A stretch of 64,000 nt of DNA from assembly GCA_015665455.1 (NCBI GenBank), contig JADFAD010000006.1, positions 124,001-188,000 on the forward strand, given 5' to 3'. Numbering within the stretch: the first letter of the stretch is position 1; every line of letters starts with the position of its first letter. The translations under genes and the position numbers were made by a program. The notes beneath the pieces were generated by a model, which had not been told where the DNA came from, made no database searches, and saw only the letters and a program-made list of their open reading frames with translations. The stretch is from Oceanospirillaceae bacterium. GTDB taxonomy: Bacteria > Pseudomonadota > Gammaproteobacteria > Pseudomonadales > Litoribrevibacteraceae. Of this stretch, positions 17,345 to 26,214 are shown one piece after another.

Positions 17345-18805
17345 GTGAGAAATCGAAAGGCGCTTGTTCGAAAGCTACAACAGGAAGTTGCCAACGCAGA
17401 AACCTATGACGAATGGCAAAACGCAGCGCTGTCACTGGATCACCTAGAAGGTAATGATGAATGGAAACGCATAGATAAATCATCCTTGTACGATTACACC
17501 TTAATTTCGCGTCGATTAGAGCAACTCCGCCTAAGCCATCGAACAAACGATATGGCTCAGCTCACCAGAGCCTTACGTGAGGGGCTGCATCACGACCTTG
17601 GTAATATGGGTAACCATAAACTCTATGAAAAGAGTCATATTGGTACCAAAAAACTCATTGAAGATTATGTAAACCAAGTATGTTACTCACTCAACTTCTT
17701 ATGTGATAACGACGTCGATGCACTTCCTTTGGATAAAAAGCTGGGGTTCTTTGAAGACACCACGCTCAGCTTCGGCCGCCCATCCCTCCTATTAAGTGGT
17801 GGTGCAACCTTAGGCTTATTCCACTTAGGTGTTGTTAAATCCTTATGGGAGCACAACCTTCTACCGCAAGTCATTGCCGGTTCCAGTGTTGGTTCTATCA
17901 TTGCAGGCATTATAGGCACGCGAACAGACAGTGAATTACAAGAACTTCTCGACAGAGACGATCACGATCTAGAAGCATGGAAATACTTAGGCCTAAAAGG
18001 GTTATTACTTGGCCGAGGAATCTATGACGCTAAGAATTTAGAGCAATGTATTCGCGAGAAAGTAGGCGATTTCACGTTCCAAGAAGCTTACGAGCACAGT
18101 GGAAGAAGCATCAATATTTCTGTTTCTCCGGCGGCTTCGAAAAACCAAAAGTCTCGATTACTTTGTGGTTACACCTCACCTTATGTAACCGTATGGAGTG
18201 CCTCGTTGGCCTCATGCTCCATTCCAGGAATTTTTCCACCGGCCACTCTAATTCAAAAAAATGCAAATAATGCATTGAGCCCATACTTACCTCTCCATCG
18301 ATATGTTGATGGCTCAATGAAAAGTGACCTACCGATTGAACGTCTTACGCACTTATACGATGTAAATTACCATGTAGTGAGCCAAACCAACCCACACATT
18401 GTCCCGTTCATTCCTGAAGGCGGTCACCCAGCAGATCCATCTTGGGCCAACCTACCTTGGCGCATGATGAAATCTGAACTTGAATACCATGGTAAAGGTG
18501 TTTTTGATTTCTTAAGAAAGAAAGCCCCCACTGAGATTCTTCGCCAAACGGCGGGTCATGCCTATACCGTTATGGCTCAACGTTATTATGGTGACGTGAC
18601 CATTGCACCAAAATACAGTTTCTCGGATTACCTAAAAATAACAAAGAACCCAACACCTGAGATGCTTCGACAATTCATGCTCGAAGGGCAAAGGGCCACA
18701 TGGCCAAAGATATCCATGATTAAAGCCCACTCCCAGATCAGTCAGACACTGGAAGACTGCATCAAACGAACTAAACGTCGACTGAAGCTAAAAATATTCA
18801 GCTAA
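17345..18805 (+). CDS. DUF3336-patatin lipid acyl hydrolase
   Basis: 486 residues. The N-terminal 150 residues match the DUF3336 extension found on bacterial and fungal (Tgl3/4/5-type) patatins. The patatin core shows an oxyanion segment SGGATLGLFHLGV, the nucleophile elbow GSSVG at 179-183 (Ser181) and the dyad aspartate in DGS (Asp322). This predicts a serine lipase or phospholipase. No secretion signal is visible, so it is probably cytosolic or peripheral on the inner membrane. The start is GTG with a good AAAGGAG 7-8 bases upstream. Confidence 0.9.
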   Translation: MRNRKALVRKLQQEVANAETYDEWQNAALSLDHLEGNDEWKRIDKSSLYDYTLISRRLEQLRLSHRTNDMAQLTRALREGLHHDLGNMGNHKLYEKSHIGTKKLIEDYVNQVCYSLNFLCDNDVDALPLDKKLGFFEDTTLSFGRPSLLLSGGATLGLFHLGVVKSLWEHNLLPQVIAGSSVGSIIAGIIGTRTDSELQELLDRDDHDLEAWKYLGLKGLLLGRGIYDAKNLEQCIREKVGDFTFQEAYEHSGRSINISVSPAASKNQKSRLLCGYTSPYVTVWSASLASCSIPGIFPPATLIQKNANNALSPYLPLHRYVDGSMKSDLPIERLTHLYDVNYHVVSQTNPHIVPFIPEGGHPADPSWANLPWRMMKSELEYHGKGVFDFLRKKAPTEILRQTAGHAYTVMAQRYYGDVTIAPKYSFSDYLKITKNPTPEMLRQFMLEGQRATWPKISMIKAHSQISQTLEDCIKRTKRRLKLKIFS

Positions 18806-18842
18806 ATTCATGAAACAACAAGAAAAGAGTTTCTCCTCATAA

Positions 18843-18868
18843 GAGTAGCATCGTATGCGATGCTACTC
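18843..18868. other. Perfect 11-base inverted repeat
   Basis: gagtagcatcg/cgatgctactc with loop tatg, 37 bases after the patatin stop. No U tract follows on either strand, so it is a weak terminator candidate; it could be an mRNA-stabilising 3' hairpin or a protein site. Confidence 0.5.
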
Positions 18869-19022
18869 ACTCATCATCAAGCCTCATTGAGTCGGAATCC
18901 TGTTTCCTTTATAAGCTGTTCTTTTGACACTTAACTGACTTATTAGCATCTTTATTAACAAATGATGACAACTCATTTATCTTCTTTACAGTTAGATTTT
19001 GTGTCCCGTCTATACTTGAAGA

Positions 19023-21122
19023 ATGGATGCATTAATTCTCACAGAAGACCAACCTCTTACCGGCCAACTTACTGGCTGGGGACAGGTTAATGACATACAA
19101 ATAAATCAACAAAGTCCGTCTATCATTGCCCCTAGGACGATTGATGCATCAAATATTGATATATTAATTATCGATCTTCGCCATGAAGCCTTTGAAACCA
19201 ATAACATTAATATGCCACCTCTGGCTGAAATCCGTGACACTCTTATATCCAACAATCATCACTTGTATATTCTCTACATTCTCACAGAAATTGATCCGGA
19301 ATATTGGCAACATGCCCATGAGTATGACTACCGCTTAATATTGCCCGCCCCCTCAGGCAAATTCGAAGCGAAACTCAACACTATATTGACCAATTGCCGA
19401 GTCATGCATGAACTGAAGTCACAAGTACTCCTCATGGAAACCCTATTTGATCGCTCAAGAGACGGCATTGCGATTTCAGATAAGCATGGCAACCTGCTTA
19501 TAACCAACCATCAATTGAATACATTATTTGGGTATCAACATCATGCCTTAGACGGAAAAAATGTTTCAGAGTTACTGCCTAAGCCCTACAACGAACACTT
19601 CCGAGACTATCTTGCCCGCTTTAATACCTCCGTCGAAGAATATTCAGAGGGCCATAAGCTCGTTGAAGAAGGTGAAGGGGTGGATATTAATGGAAAAATT
19701 ATTCCCGTCGAACTGTCGATTACAGAGCTTCCTGGCCTAAATGACATGCGTTACCTGTCCGTCATTCGTGACATAAGACAAAAAGCATTAACGACTCGAG
19801 CTTTGGCTAAACAATCTCATTATGATCCTCTGACACAACTTCCAAACTGTGATCTACTTCAATCAAGACTCGATAAGCAGCTGAACCAATGGAACATCAA
19901 CCGAGTCTATGAAGCCCCTACGTTAATGCTCATAGACATAAACCGTTTCAAAGTCATCAATGAATCTCTAGGAAGAAATGAAGGAAATCAGCTTCTCATT
20001 GAGCTTTCACGACGTTTACGTTTTCATTTAGAAGAGAAAGACACCCTTTATCGAGTGGCCAGCGATGAATTTGCCGTCGCCTTCAGAGCGGGAATCACCG
20101 AAAATCAAATACTGACATTAATAGGTCAAATTTCAGACGACTTAACAACACCGTTTTTTGTAAACACATTGGATCTTTATGTATCGGTAAGCTTTGGCGT
20201 GGCCAGAGCAGATCGAGAAACGGACAGCGGGGCTTCTCTCATCCGAAGTGCCGATCAAGCCCTCCTTATAGCTAAGCACCCAGGAAACGAAGCTTGGGCC
20301 TTTTTCGAACGCCAAGATAAAAAACCAGACATTCACCGCTTAGAGTTAGAATCATCCTTGTTTAAAGCGCTTGAAAATGAAGAATTTGAGCTTCACTATC
20401 AACCTCAATTAACGCTAAAAAACAATAACATTCTAGGCGCCGAAGCCCTATTACGCTGGACAGATCCAAAACACGGCGCCATTTCACCTATTGAATTCAT
20501 CCCCATTTTGGAAGATACCGGCCTGATCGACAGAGTCGGAAATTGGGTGATTCAGTCTGCATGCGCTTACTGGAAATTCTGGCAAGATGAGGGATTAATT
20601 CCTGCAAGCAGCAAGGTCTCTGTCAACGTTTCGCCTTATCAATTCAGAAATACCGGTTTATTAGTCGCCGTTAAATCCGCTCTGGATGAAACAGGACTAA
20701 ACCCTAAAAATCTCATCCTTGAAATTACCGAAAGTACATTAATGTCTGATGATGAAGACAATCTTGCAATTTTACACACCCTCAAAAGCCTCGGCATTAC
20801 CATTGCTCTGGATGATTTCGGAACAGGTTACTCATCATTAAGCTACTTAACGAAGTTCCCAATTGACTACCTCAAAATCGATCGATCATTCTTAACGAAT
20901 ATAATGGACTCAGACAATGACGCCCACTTAGTCACTGCCATTATCAATATGGCTCATAGCTTAGAAATGCCTGTGATAGCCGAAGGCGTAGACAGCTGGG
21001 AGAAACTAAACTTCCTAAATCAAAAAGGTTGTGACAGTTATCAGGGCTTTTATTTTTCTCGTCCAGTGAATGGCAATGAATTCATTCGGTTATTAAATCA
21101 AACCAATAAAATGCAGGCGTAA
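19023..21122 (+). CDS. PAS-GGDEF(degenerate)-EAL cyclic-di-GMP phosphodiesterase
   Basis: 699 residues, apparently cytosolic. The first 130 residues look like a receiver-type alpha/beta fold without a clear phosphoacceptor. A PAS domain (about 136-260) has a FixL/DosP-like look (LLPKPYNEHFRDYLARF). The GGDEF domain (about 265-425) carries ASDEF at 346-350 instead of GGDEF, so cyclase activity is unlikely. EAL (about 440-690) is intact, with EALLRW (474-476) and DDFGTGYSS. The best prediction is a phosphodiesterase whose dead GGDEF may bind GTP as an activator. E. coli DosP has the same logic. It is monocistronic. Confidence 0.92.
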   Translation: MDALILTEDQPLTGQLTGWGQVNDIQINQQSPSIIAPRTIDASNIDILIIDLRHEAFETNNINMPPLAEIRDTLISNNHHLYILYILTEIDPEYWQHAHEYDYRLILPAPSGKFEAKLNTILTNCRVMHELKSQVLLMETLFDRSRDGIAISDKHGNLLITNHQLNTLFGYQHHALDGKNVSELLPKPYNEHFRDYLARFNTSVEEYSEGHKLVEEGEGVDINGKIIPVELSITELPGLNDMRYLSVIRDIRQKALTTRALAKQSHYDPLTQLPNCDLLQSRLDKQLNQWNINRVYEAPTLMLIDINRFKVINESLGRNEGNQLLIELSRRLRFHLEEKDTLYRVASDEFAVAFRAGITENQILTLIGQISDDLTTPFFVNTLDLYVSVSFGVARADRETDSGASLIRSADQALLIAKHPGNEAWAFFERQDKKPDIHRLELESSLFKALENEEFELHYQPQLTLKNNNILGAEALLRWTDPKHGAISPIEFIPILEDTGLIDRVGNWVIQSACAYWKFWQDEGLIPASSKVSVNVSPYQFRNTGLLVAVKSALDETGLNPKNLILEITESTLMSDDEDNLAILHTLKSLGITIALDDFGTGYSSLSYLTKFPIDYLKIDRSFLTNIMDSDNDAHLVTAIINMAHSLEMPVIAEGVDSWEKLNFLNQKGCDSYQGFYFSRPVNGNEFIRLLNQTNKMQA

Positions 21123-21141
21123 CTTCTCTTAATTCGCCTGC
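21113..21141 (+). terminator. Weak terminator-like hairpin overlapping a stop codon
   Basis: gcaggcg/cgcctgc, a seven-base stem with a 15-base loop. It spans the end of the PAS-ASDEF-EAL gene. No T run follows, so it is a low-confidence call. Confidence 0.3.
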
Positions 21142-21270
21142 AATTCATCAAAGGTGACTGCCGTCTACGAAAGTAGCTCTGCACCAGAGTTCTTTGTAAG
21201 AACATACAAATCTAATGCTATACTGCTTTGATTATCACTCGGCTGATCATTTCTTTCTAAAGGAGCATTT

Positions 21271-21864
21271 ATGAGTACGGATACCATTATTGGTTTAGCT
21301 GTCGTTGTTGGAATCTTCTTACTGACCATCTCAATGTACAATCAGCTGGTCACATTAAAGAATCGATTTAAGAACAGCTTTGCTCAAATTGATGTTCAAT
21401 TACAACGTAGATATGAACTGATACCCAACTTAGTCGAATCCACTAAAGCTTATATGACCCATGAGCGCGAAACGCTCGCTCGTGTAATGGAAGCTAGAAA
21501 TCAAGCCTCAAACGCCAGTAAACAAGCCTCCGCTCATCCAGACAGCCCATCCGCAATGAAAGCATTGTCTCAGGCAGAAAGTAAATTAACGTCGATGCTG
21601 GGAGGATTTTACGCTGTGGCTGAAAATTACCCAGAACTCAAAGCCAATGAAACAGTTTCCCAGCTCATGGAAGAACTGACATCTACTGAAAACAGAGTCT
21701 CTTTTTCTCGCCAAGCGTTCAACGATGCGGTAATGAACTACAACACTTATCGGGAACAATTTCCAAGTAACCTGATTGCCGGTTTTTTCGGATTCAAATT
21801 TGCGGAGTTATTAGAAATAGATGATCCTAAAAAACGTGAATCCGTTAAGGTCAGTTTTGACTGA
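21271..21864 (+). CDS. LemA family protein
   Basis: 197 residues. One N-terminal transmembrane helix (about 5-24) is followed by the LemA helical domain with YNQLVTLKNRFKNSFAQIDVQLQRRYELIPNLV in pieces typical of the family, and ENRVSFSRQAFNDAVMNYN near the end. LemA proteins are membrane-anchored helical proteins of unclear biochemical role, often encoded beside an M48 metalloprotease, as here 35 bases downstream. A good AAAGGAG precedes the ATG. The pair probably functions together in envelope protein quality control. Confidence 0.93.
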   Translation: MSTDTIIGLAVVVGIFLLTISMYNQLVTLKNRFKNSFAQIDVQLQRRYELIPNLVESTKAYMTHERETLARVMEARNQASNASKQASAHPDSPSAMKALSQAESKLTSMLGGFYAVAENYPELKANETVSQLMEELTSTENRVSFSRQAFNDAVMNYNTYREQFPSNLIAGFFGFKFAELLEIDDPKKRESVKVSFD

Positions 21865-21899
21865 CTGCAGCCCTCTCTTCTTCTGACAGATTCAAGAAT

Positions 21900-23888
21900 A
21901 TGGATTTTTTTGAACATCAAGCAAAGGCGTCTCGAGCCAGCAAACTATTAATTTTTAATTTCGTGATTGCCCTGATTGTTATTACCCTAGGGTTTAATCT
22001 CGTTGGTTTAATTACCTGGACGATGACCACCCAGCCTGAATTCAATGGCTCGTTCAAAGCGTTAATCCATCTTTGGTTGGAGTCTCGATACAGTTGGCAA
22101 ACGTCCGTCGGCACACTCTTATTCATTGGAAGTGTGTCTTTTACTACTTGGCTCACACTTAGGCAAGGTGGTGGCCGAATTGCAAAAATGATGGGTGGGC
22201 GAGCAGTTCCTACCAACACACAAAACACAGACGAAAAAAAGCTGCTTAATGTTGTTGAAGAAATGGCATTAGCCGCAGGCCTTTCAGTGCCTGAGCTTTA
22301 CATTATGGACAGTGAACATTCGCTTAATGCTTTTGCCGCTGGCTACTCACCCAACGAAGCAGCCATATGTGTTACTCGAGGCTTATTGATTTCCTTAACT
22401 AGAGACGAGCTTCAAGGCGTCATAGCCCACGAATTTTCGCATATTCTTAACGGTGACATGAGAATTAACATTCGTCTTATGTCGATATTGTCAGGCCTCA
22501 TAGCCATAGGACAATTAGGTCGTTGGTTAATCGATGTTGGCTTCAACTCCGGCAGTCATTCAAAAGGCGGGAACATAGCCTTCGTATTTCTAGGCATTAT
22601 GATCTGGTTTGTTGGTAGCTTAGGTGTACTGTGTAGCCGGGTCATTAAAGCGGCAATATCTCGACAAAGGGAATTTCTAGCAGACGCTTCAGCCGTGCAA
22701 TTCACAAGACAAACGAATGGCCTTACTGCAGCACTCTATAAAATCAGCACCCATCGATACGGGTCCAATCTTAAAAGTAGGCACGCAGAAGACCTAAGCC
22801 ATATGTGCATCGGCCAGACTATGAGCGTCCATTTTTCTGGCGTGCTTTCTACTCACCCGCCAATAGATGAACGCATTAATCGCTTAGAGCCACACTTCAT
22901 TACTAAAGAAGCGATCACGGCTGCTCAAGCTAGAAAAGAAGAGTTTACGGCTACAACGAGCAAAGAACAGCAAGCAGTCTCACCTCAATCAAACACAACG
23001 AACTATGGAACGTCTAGCATCAGTGAAACCGCACCATCAGGGGCGCTACAAGAGAGTGAGATGGTCGAGTTTGTATCACCTTATCAACAATCGTCTGTGC
23101 AGCAAGCCATTGACTCGATTGGCGTGACCGATGAAAAAAGCATGCTGGCAGCAAAAGTCTGTTTAACCAGCCTAAATCCAGCGTTGCTAGCAGGACTGCA
23201 CCAACCCGATTATGCTCAACACATACTTTTGCTACTTTTATCAAAGGCAAACAGCAAACCAAATGAAGCCCGAACACTTTTATTGACAGAAATCCTTCAA
23301 GACCAAGAAACAATCGCAAGCCACTACTCTGACTTAGTCAATTCACTAAATCAGCGTCCAATCTTTCCTCTCCTACAACTGGGAATATCCAGTCTAAGAA
23401 CGCTTGAAAAGAAAGAGAAAAGGTTGTTCCTATCGCACGCAAAGCGCTTGATTGCGTCCGATAACAAAGTAAAGCCCGAAGAACTCTTTATCTATCTTGT
23501 CTTATTCCGACACTTAAACGCTAAAGCAAGCCGAGCAAAGAATGTCGAATTTAAATCCATTAAACCATTACTGAAAGACATTCAGATTCTTTTCAGTTTT
23601 TTAACAAATTACACCGATTCAGAGAATAGACAATCGGCTTACGAACAATCAATGCAGCCGTTCACGAATACAACATTAAGCTACATAAATCCAAATTCTA
23701 TTAATCATAATCAGCTAGCTTCCGCGATATTTAGAATCGAGCATTTAGCGCCTCTGTTAAAAAGAAGCTTACTCAATGCAATTTTAGATATTTTCAGCCA
23801 TGACGATATGATCACCCACCATGAAACGGATTGGCTAAGAATGCTTTCAGATTGCTGGGACTGCCCATTGCCTTTAATAGACAAGTAG
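21900..23888 (+). CDS. M48-family (HtpX-like) membrane zinc metallopeptidase with extra C-terminal domain
   Basis: 662 residues. Two N-terminal transmembrane helices (about 20-45 and 70-90) precede the peptidase domain with zinc motif HEFSH at 177-181 and the third ligand in REFLADASA. Two more helices lie at about 195-245. After a low-complexity linker (about 340-390) comes a roughly 270-residue helical domain that HtpX lacks. The domain order and LemA pairing are those of LemA-associated M48 proteins rather than true HtpX, so no symbol is given. Its substrates are probably misfolded inner-membrane proteins. Confidence 0.92.
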   Translation: MDFFEHQAKASRASKLLIFNFVIALIVITLGFNLVGLITWTMTTQPEFNGSFKALIHLWLESRYSWQTSVGTLLFIGSVSFTTWLTLRQGGGRIAKMMGGRAVPTNTQNTDEKKLLNVVEEMALAAGLSVPELYIMDSEHSLNAFAAGYSPNEAAICVTRGLLISLTRDELQGVIAHEFSHILNGDMRINIRLMSILSGLIAIGQLGRWLIDVGFNSGSHSKGGNIAFVFLGIMIWFVGSLGVLCSRVIKAAISRQREFLADASAVQFTRQTNGLTAALYKISTHRYGSNLKSRHAEDLSHMCIGQTMSVHFSGVLSTHPPIDERINRLEPHFITKEAITAAQARKEEFTATTSKEQQAVSPQSNTTNYGTSSISETAPSGALQESEMVEFVSPYQQSSVQQAIDSIGVTDEKSMLAAKVCLTSLNPALLAGLHQPDYAQHILLLLLSKANSKPNEARTLLLTEILQDQETIASHYSDLVNSLNQRPIFPLLQLGISSLRTLEKKEKRLFLSHAKRLIASDNKVKPEELFIYLVLFRHLNAKASRAKNVEFKSIKPLLKDIQILFSFLTNYTDSENRQSAYEQSMQPFTNTTLSYINPNSINHNQLASAIFRIEHLAPLLKRSLLNAILDIFSHDDMITHHETDWLRMLSDCWDCPLPLIDK

Positions 23889-23910
23889 CAATGATTAAAT
23901 GAATGTTACT

Positions 23911-24303
23911 CTATGCGGTCACTCGGTCTTTATCTGAATCTGAAAAAATATCTTTCAAGACGACTCTTACGTCGTCTTCAGAATCAAAATCCACCCCGAA
24001 GTGATATTGAACGCCTGAGATCAGCGCTTTTGAAATGGTATCGACAGGCTGCTCAGCACATAAAACCTGGACTTGTACGCCTGTAGAAATCAAAGGTGTT
24101 AATAAAGATTCCAACTTAGGGTCTTCATTAATCAAGCTCTTAGCACCAGAAACAAGCAGACACCGGCAGCGCTTCAACAAATTCGGCCAGACAAGTCCTT
24201 CATTTTCAATGTCTGAAAAATCAACGACTCGAATATCAGACTGCGCCAAAAGTGCAGAAACACGTGTATTAAGTTGTAGATCTAAAAATAAAATTGTATT
24301 CAT
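23911..24303 (-). CDS. Hypothetical protein, alpha/beta fold
   Basis: 130 residues, no signal peptide or membrane helix. The alternating hydrophobic strands (TILFLDL, IRVVDF, CRCLLVSGA, VQVQVLCAE) suggest a small Rossmann or receiver-like fold, but no phosphoacceptor pattern is clear. I do not recognise a family. It is convergent with the M48 gene and separated from it by only 22 bases. The plus-strand frame over the same bases is poorer in composition, so the minus reading is preferred. Confidence 0.55.
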   Translation of the reverse strand: MNTILFLDLQLNTRVSALLAQSDIRVVDFSDIENEGLVWPNLLKRCRCLLVSGAKSLINEDPKLESLLTPLISTGVQVQVLCAEQPVDTISKALISGVQYHFGVDFDSEDDVRVVLKDIFSDSDKDRVTA

Positions 24304-24411
24304 TCAATTACAGCTCTCATTGATATCTTACTTATCGGCAGCCTGCATAAAGAGTTTAGACTAGTGAGTCGCTATTTTTAATTAACAAATTTATTCATGT
24401 CATGCAGTCAT

Positions 24412-25080
24412 CTAGTTCACTATTAGCACATAGTTATAGACAGCAAAAAAATGACAAATACTCCCCCCCATTACAAACACGTGCCAAATGGCGTGATTAT
24501 ACGGAATACGCTCTACGGCATAAAAAAGTACACCCACACTGTAAATAACACCGCCCAAAATAAGGAGGTTCAGTGCTTCCGAATTTACATAGGCAGTAAA
24601 GTCTTCCCATGCAAAAACGGCAAGCCACCCCATTAAAAGGTAAGTAGCCACTCTGAGTGCTCCAAATCTATGCCTAAAAAACACCTTCAGAAGAATACCA
24701 GCAAAAGCGATACCCCAAACCGCAGCAAATAAAGACCAACCCACTGACGCCCTAAGATCCACCAATAAAAACGGAGTATAAGAACCAGCAATCAACAAAT
24801 AGATCGCACAATGGTCGAGGCTTTTATAGCTGTCCCTGATCATAAGGTTACGTGAGGCATGGTAAATAGTAGAAGATAAATACAAAAAAATAAGACTGGA
24901 ACCATAAATGATCGAGCTCGCAATTCCCCATGGGCTTCCCGTTGAGAATGCGGCGGCCACCAACATAAGTAAGCCAACAACACTGGCAATAACACCTACA
25001 CCATGAGTAATCGTATTAATCTGCTCTTCTCGTTCACTAAAAGAAGGCAAATCGTTCATCGACATTTGAATTTGATTCAT
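24412..25080 (-). CDS. Hemolysin III (PAQR/YqfA) family membrane protein
   Basis: 222 residues with about seven transmembrane helices. Family markers are REEQINTITHGVG at the start, SSTIYHASRN, LDHCAIYLLIAGSYTPF and the C-terminal HAIWHVFVMGGSICHF, where the histidines form the predicted metal site of this superfamily. The ATG at 25080 is chosen because AAGGTGG sits at proper distance; an upstream in-frame start lacks one. Despite the name, cytolysis is not established for such chromosomal homologues; YqfA-type proteins are linked to membrane homeostasis. Confidence 0.9.
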   Translation of the reverse strand: MNQIQMSMNDLPSFSEREEQINTITHGVGVIASVVGLLMLVAAAFSTGSPWGIASSIIYGSSLIFLYLSSTIYHASRNLMIRDSYKSLDHCAIYLLIAGSYTPFLLVDLRASVGWSLFAAVWGIAFAGILLKVFFRHRFGALRVATYLLMGWLAVFAWEDFTAYVNSEALNLLILGGVIYSVGVLFYAVERIPYNHAIWHVFVMGGSICHFFAVYNYVLIVN

Positions 25081-25183
25081 AAGCACACCCACCTTGATTA
25101 TCGATGTAATACTATACAATCAAATTTCAGCGTACAAGTGTTAGCTTAAATTCAAGAAAAGAATTAACGTTATATATACCAAT

Positions 25184-25212
25184 AAAAAAGGGCACCTCCA
25201 TTAGAAGCACCC
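25184..25212 (-). terminator. Minus-strand rho-independent terminator
   Basis: Read on the minus strand, gggtgcttc pairs with ggaggtgccc through nine base pairs including three G-U wobbles, loop taatg, followed by six Us. The wobble pairs mean it folds well only as minus-strand RNA. It lies between the 27-aa ORF and the hemolysin-III gene, implying a transcript ending here. Confidence 0.75.
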
Positions 25213-25246
25213 TCATTAGCGAATAATATAGACTGGTATGAACATT

Positions 25247-25330
25247 CTAGATCACAGCCGCCCCAACGACGACCATAAAGGCAACGGTACTAACAAAGAA
25301 AGGAACAGTAACAGACGCAACTTTTTTCAT
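25247..25330 (-). CDS. Candidate 27-residue single-pass membrane peptide
   Basis: A 27-codon ORF starting MKKVASVTVPFF, then a hydrophobic run (STVAFMVVVGAA) to the end: a basic N-terminus and one transmembrane helix of about 20 residues. GAGAG lies 5-9 bases before the ATG as a modest ribosome site. A minus-strand-specific terminator lies 35 bases after the stop. It follows moaE by 83 bases on the same strand, so it may be transcribed with the molybdopterin genes or from its own promoter. I recognise no family. Tiny helices of this type often tune a larger membrane complex, but that is inference. Confidence 0.5.
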   Translation of the reverse strand: MKKVASVTVPFFVSTVAFMVVVGAAVI

Positions 25331-25413
25331 AAAACTCTCACAGATAATCAAACTCAATTTATGCTTTAGAATTCTACAGGCATCCATGATCCATAGATTG
25401 ACTTAACTCAGTC

Positions 25414-25884
25414 TTACACGTTTTTAACGCTCCATTTATCGAGCGCTGCGTCATCAGAATCCTTTGCATCGACCCATTCGCCAGTGCCCGCCACCGACTC
25501 TTTTTTCCAGAATGGCGCTGTTGTTTTAAGGTGATCCATAATAAACCAAGCTGCATTAAAAGCATCCTCTCGGTGAGAAGATAACACCATCACAAGAACG
25601 ATTTGATCTGCTGGTTTTAACTCACCTACGCGGTGAATAATTAATATTTTATTAGTACGCCAGCGTTCTTGAGCAATACCCGCCGTTTCTTTAAGCGATT
25701 TCTCAGTCATTCCCCGATAATGCTCAAGCGTCATCGTTTGAGCATCGCCATCCGTAAATTCACGGACACGCCCAACAAACATGACTTGGGCACCATTATC
25801 AACATCACCAGAGGTCCATCGATCTGATAATTCCCCTAGATTAAAGTCATCTTCTTGGACTGAAACTTCAATTTCACACGTCAT
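25414..25884 (-). CDS. moaE: Molybdopterin synthase catalytic (large) subunit
   Basis: 156 residues. MoaE, with thiocarboxylated MoaD, converts precursor Z (cPMP) to molybdopterin. Visible family features are FVGRVREF, LEHYRGMTE, RVGELKPADQIVLV, SSHREDAFNA and the catalytic-lysine segment APFWKKE. The start lies immediately after the stop of moaD, so the two subunits are translationally coupled. The C-terminal tail after GEWVDAKDSDD is slightly longer than minimal MoaE. Confidence 0.95.
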   Translation of the reverse strand: MTCEIEVSVQEDDFNLGELSDRWTSGDVDNGAQVMFVGRVREFTDGDAQTMTLEHYRGMTEKSLKETAGIAQERWRTNKILIIHRVGELKPADQIVLVMVLSSHREDAFNAAWFIMDHLKTTAPFWKKESVAGTGEWVDAKDSDDAALDKWSVKNV

Positions 25885-25885
25885 A

Positions 25886-26140
25886 TTAACCGCCCGTCAC
25901 AGGAGGAAAAAATGCAACCTCAGAGTCATCCGTAATCGGTGTATCTGATTGAGCATGCTCTTGATCAACTGCAACTAAAACGCGAGAACCCGATAGCGCA
26001 CTTGCCCATGGCTCACCACGAGATACCAATAAATCTTTTAATTCACCGGACGTAGAAACGCCTTCAGGTTTAGTTAAAACCTCTTCAGGCTGGCCTATGG
26101 CTTCACGTAAACGAGCAAAATACACAACTTTCACAATCAC
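25886..26140 (-). CDS. moaD: Molybdopterin synthase sulfur carrier subunit
   Basis: 84 residues, a beta-grasp ubiquitin-like protein ending in the diglycine PPVTGG that is adenylated and thiocarboxylated. The start VKVVYFARLREAIG is typical. It lies directly upstream of moaE with a one-base gap and 74 bases downstream of moeA. Confidence 0.95.
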   Translation of the reverse strand: MIVKVVYFARLREAIGQPEEVLTKPEGVSTSGELKDLLVSRGEPWASALSGSRVLVAVDQEHAQSDTPITDDSEVAFFPPVTGG

Positions 26141-26214
26141 CTCAGAACATCAAATTCTATACATTAAATGCCGATAATATGTACTTAATACAATCGTCAT
26201 ATAGTTAGTATTAA

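Noticed and set aside
24035-24364. Plus-strand 109-codon ORF overlapping the 130-residue gene
   Set aside because: Basic, serine-rich composition typical of an antisense shadow; the minus frame is better.
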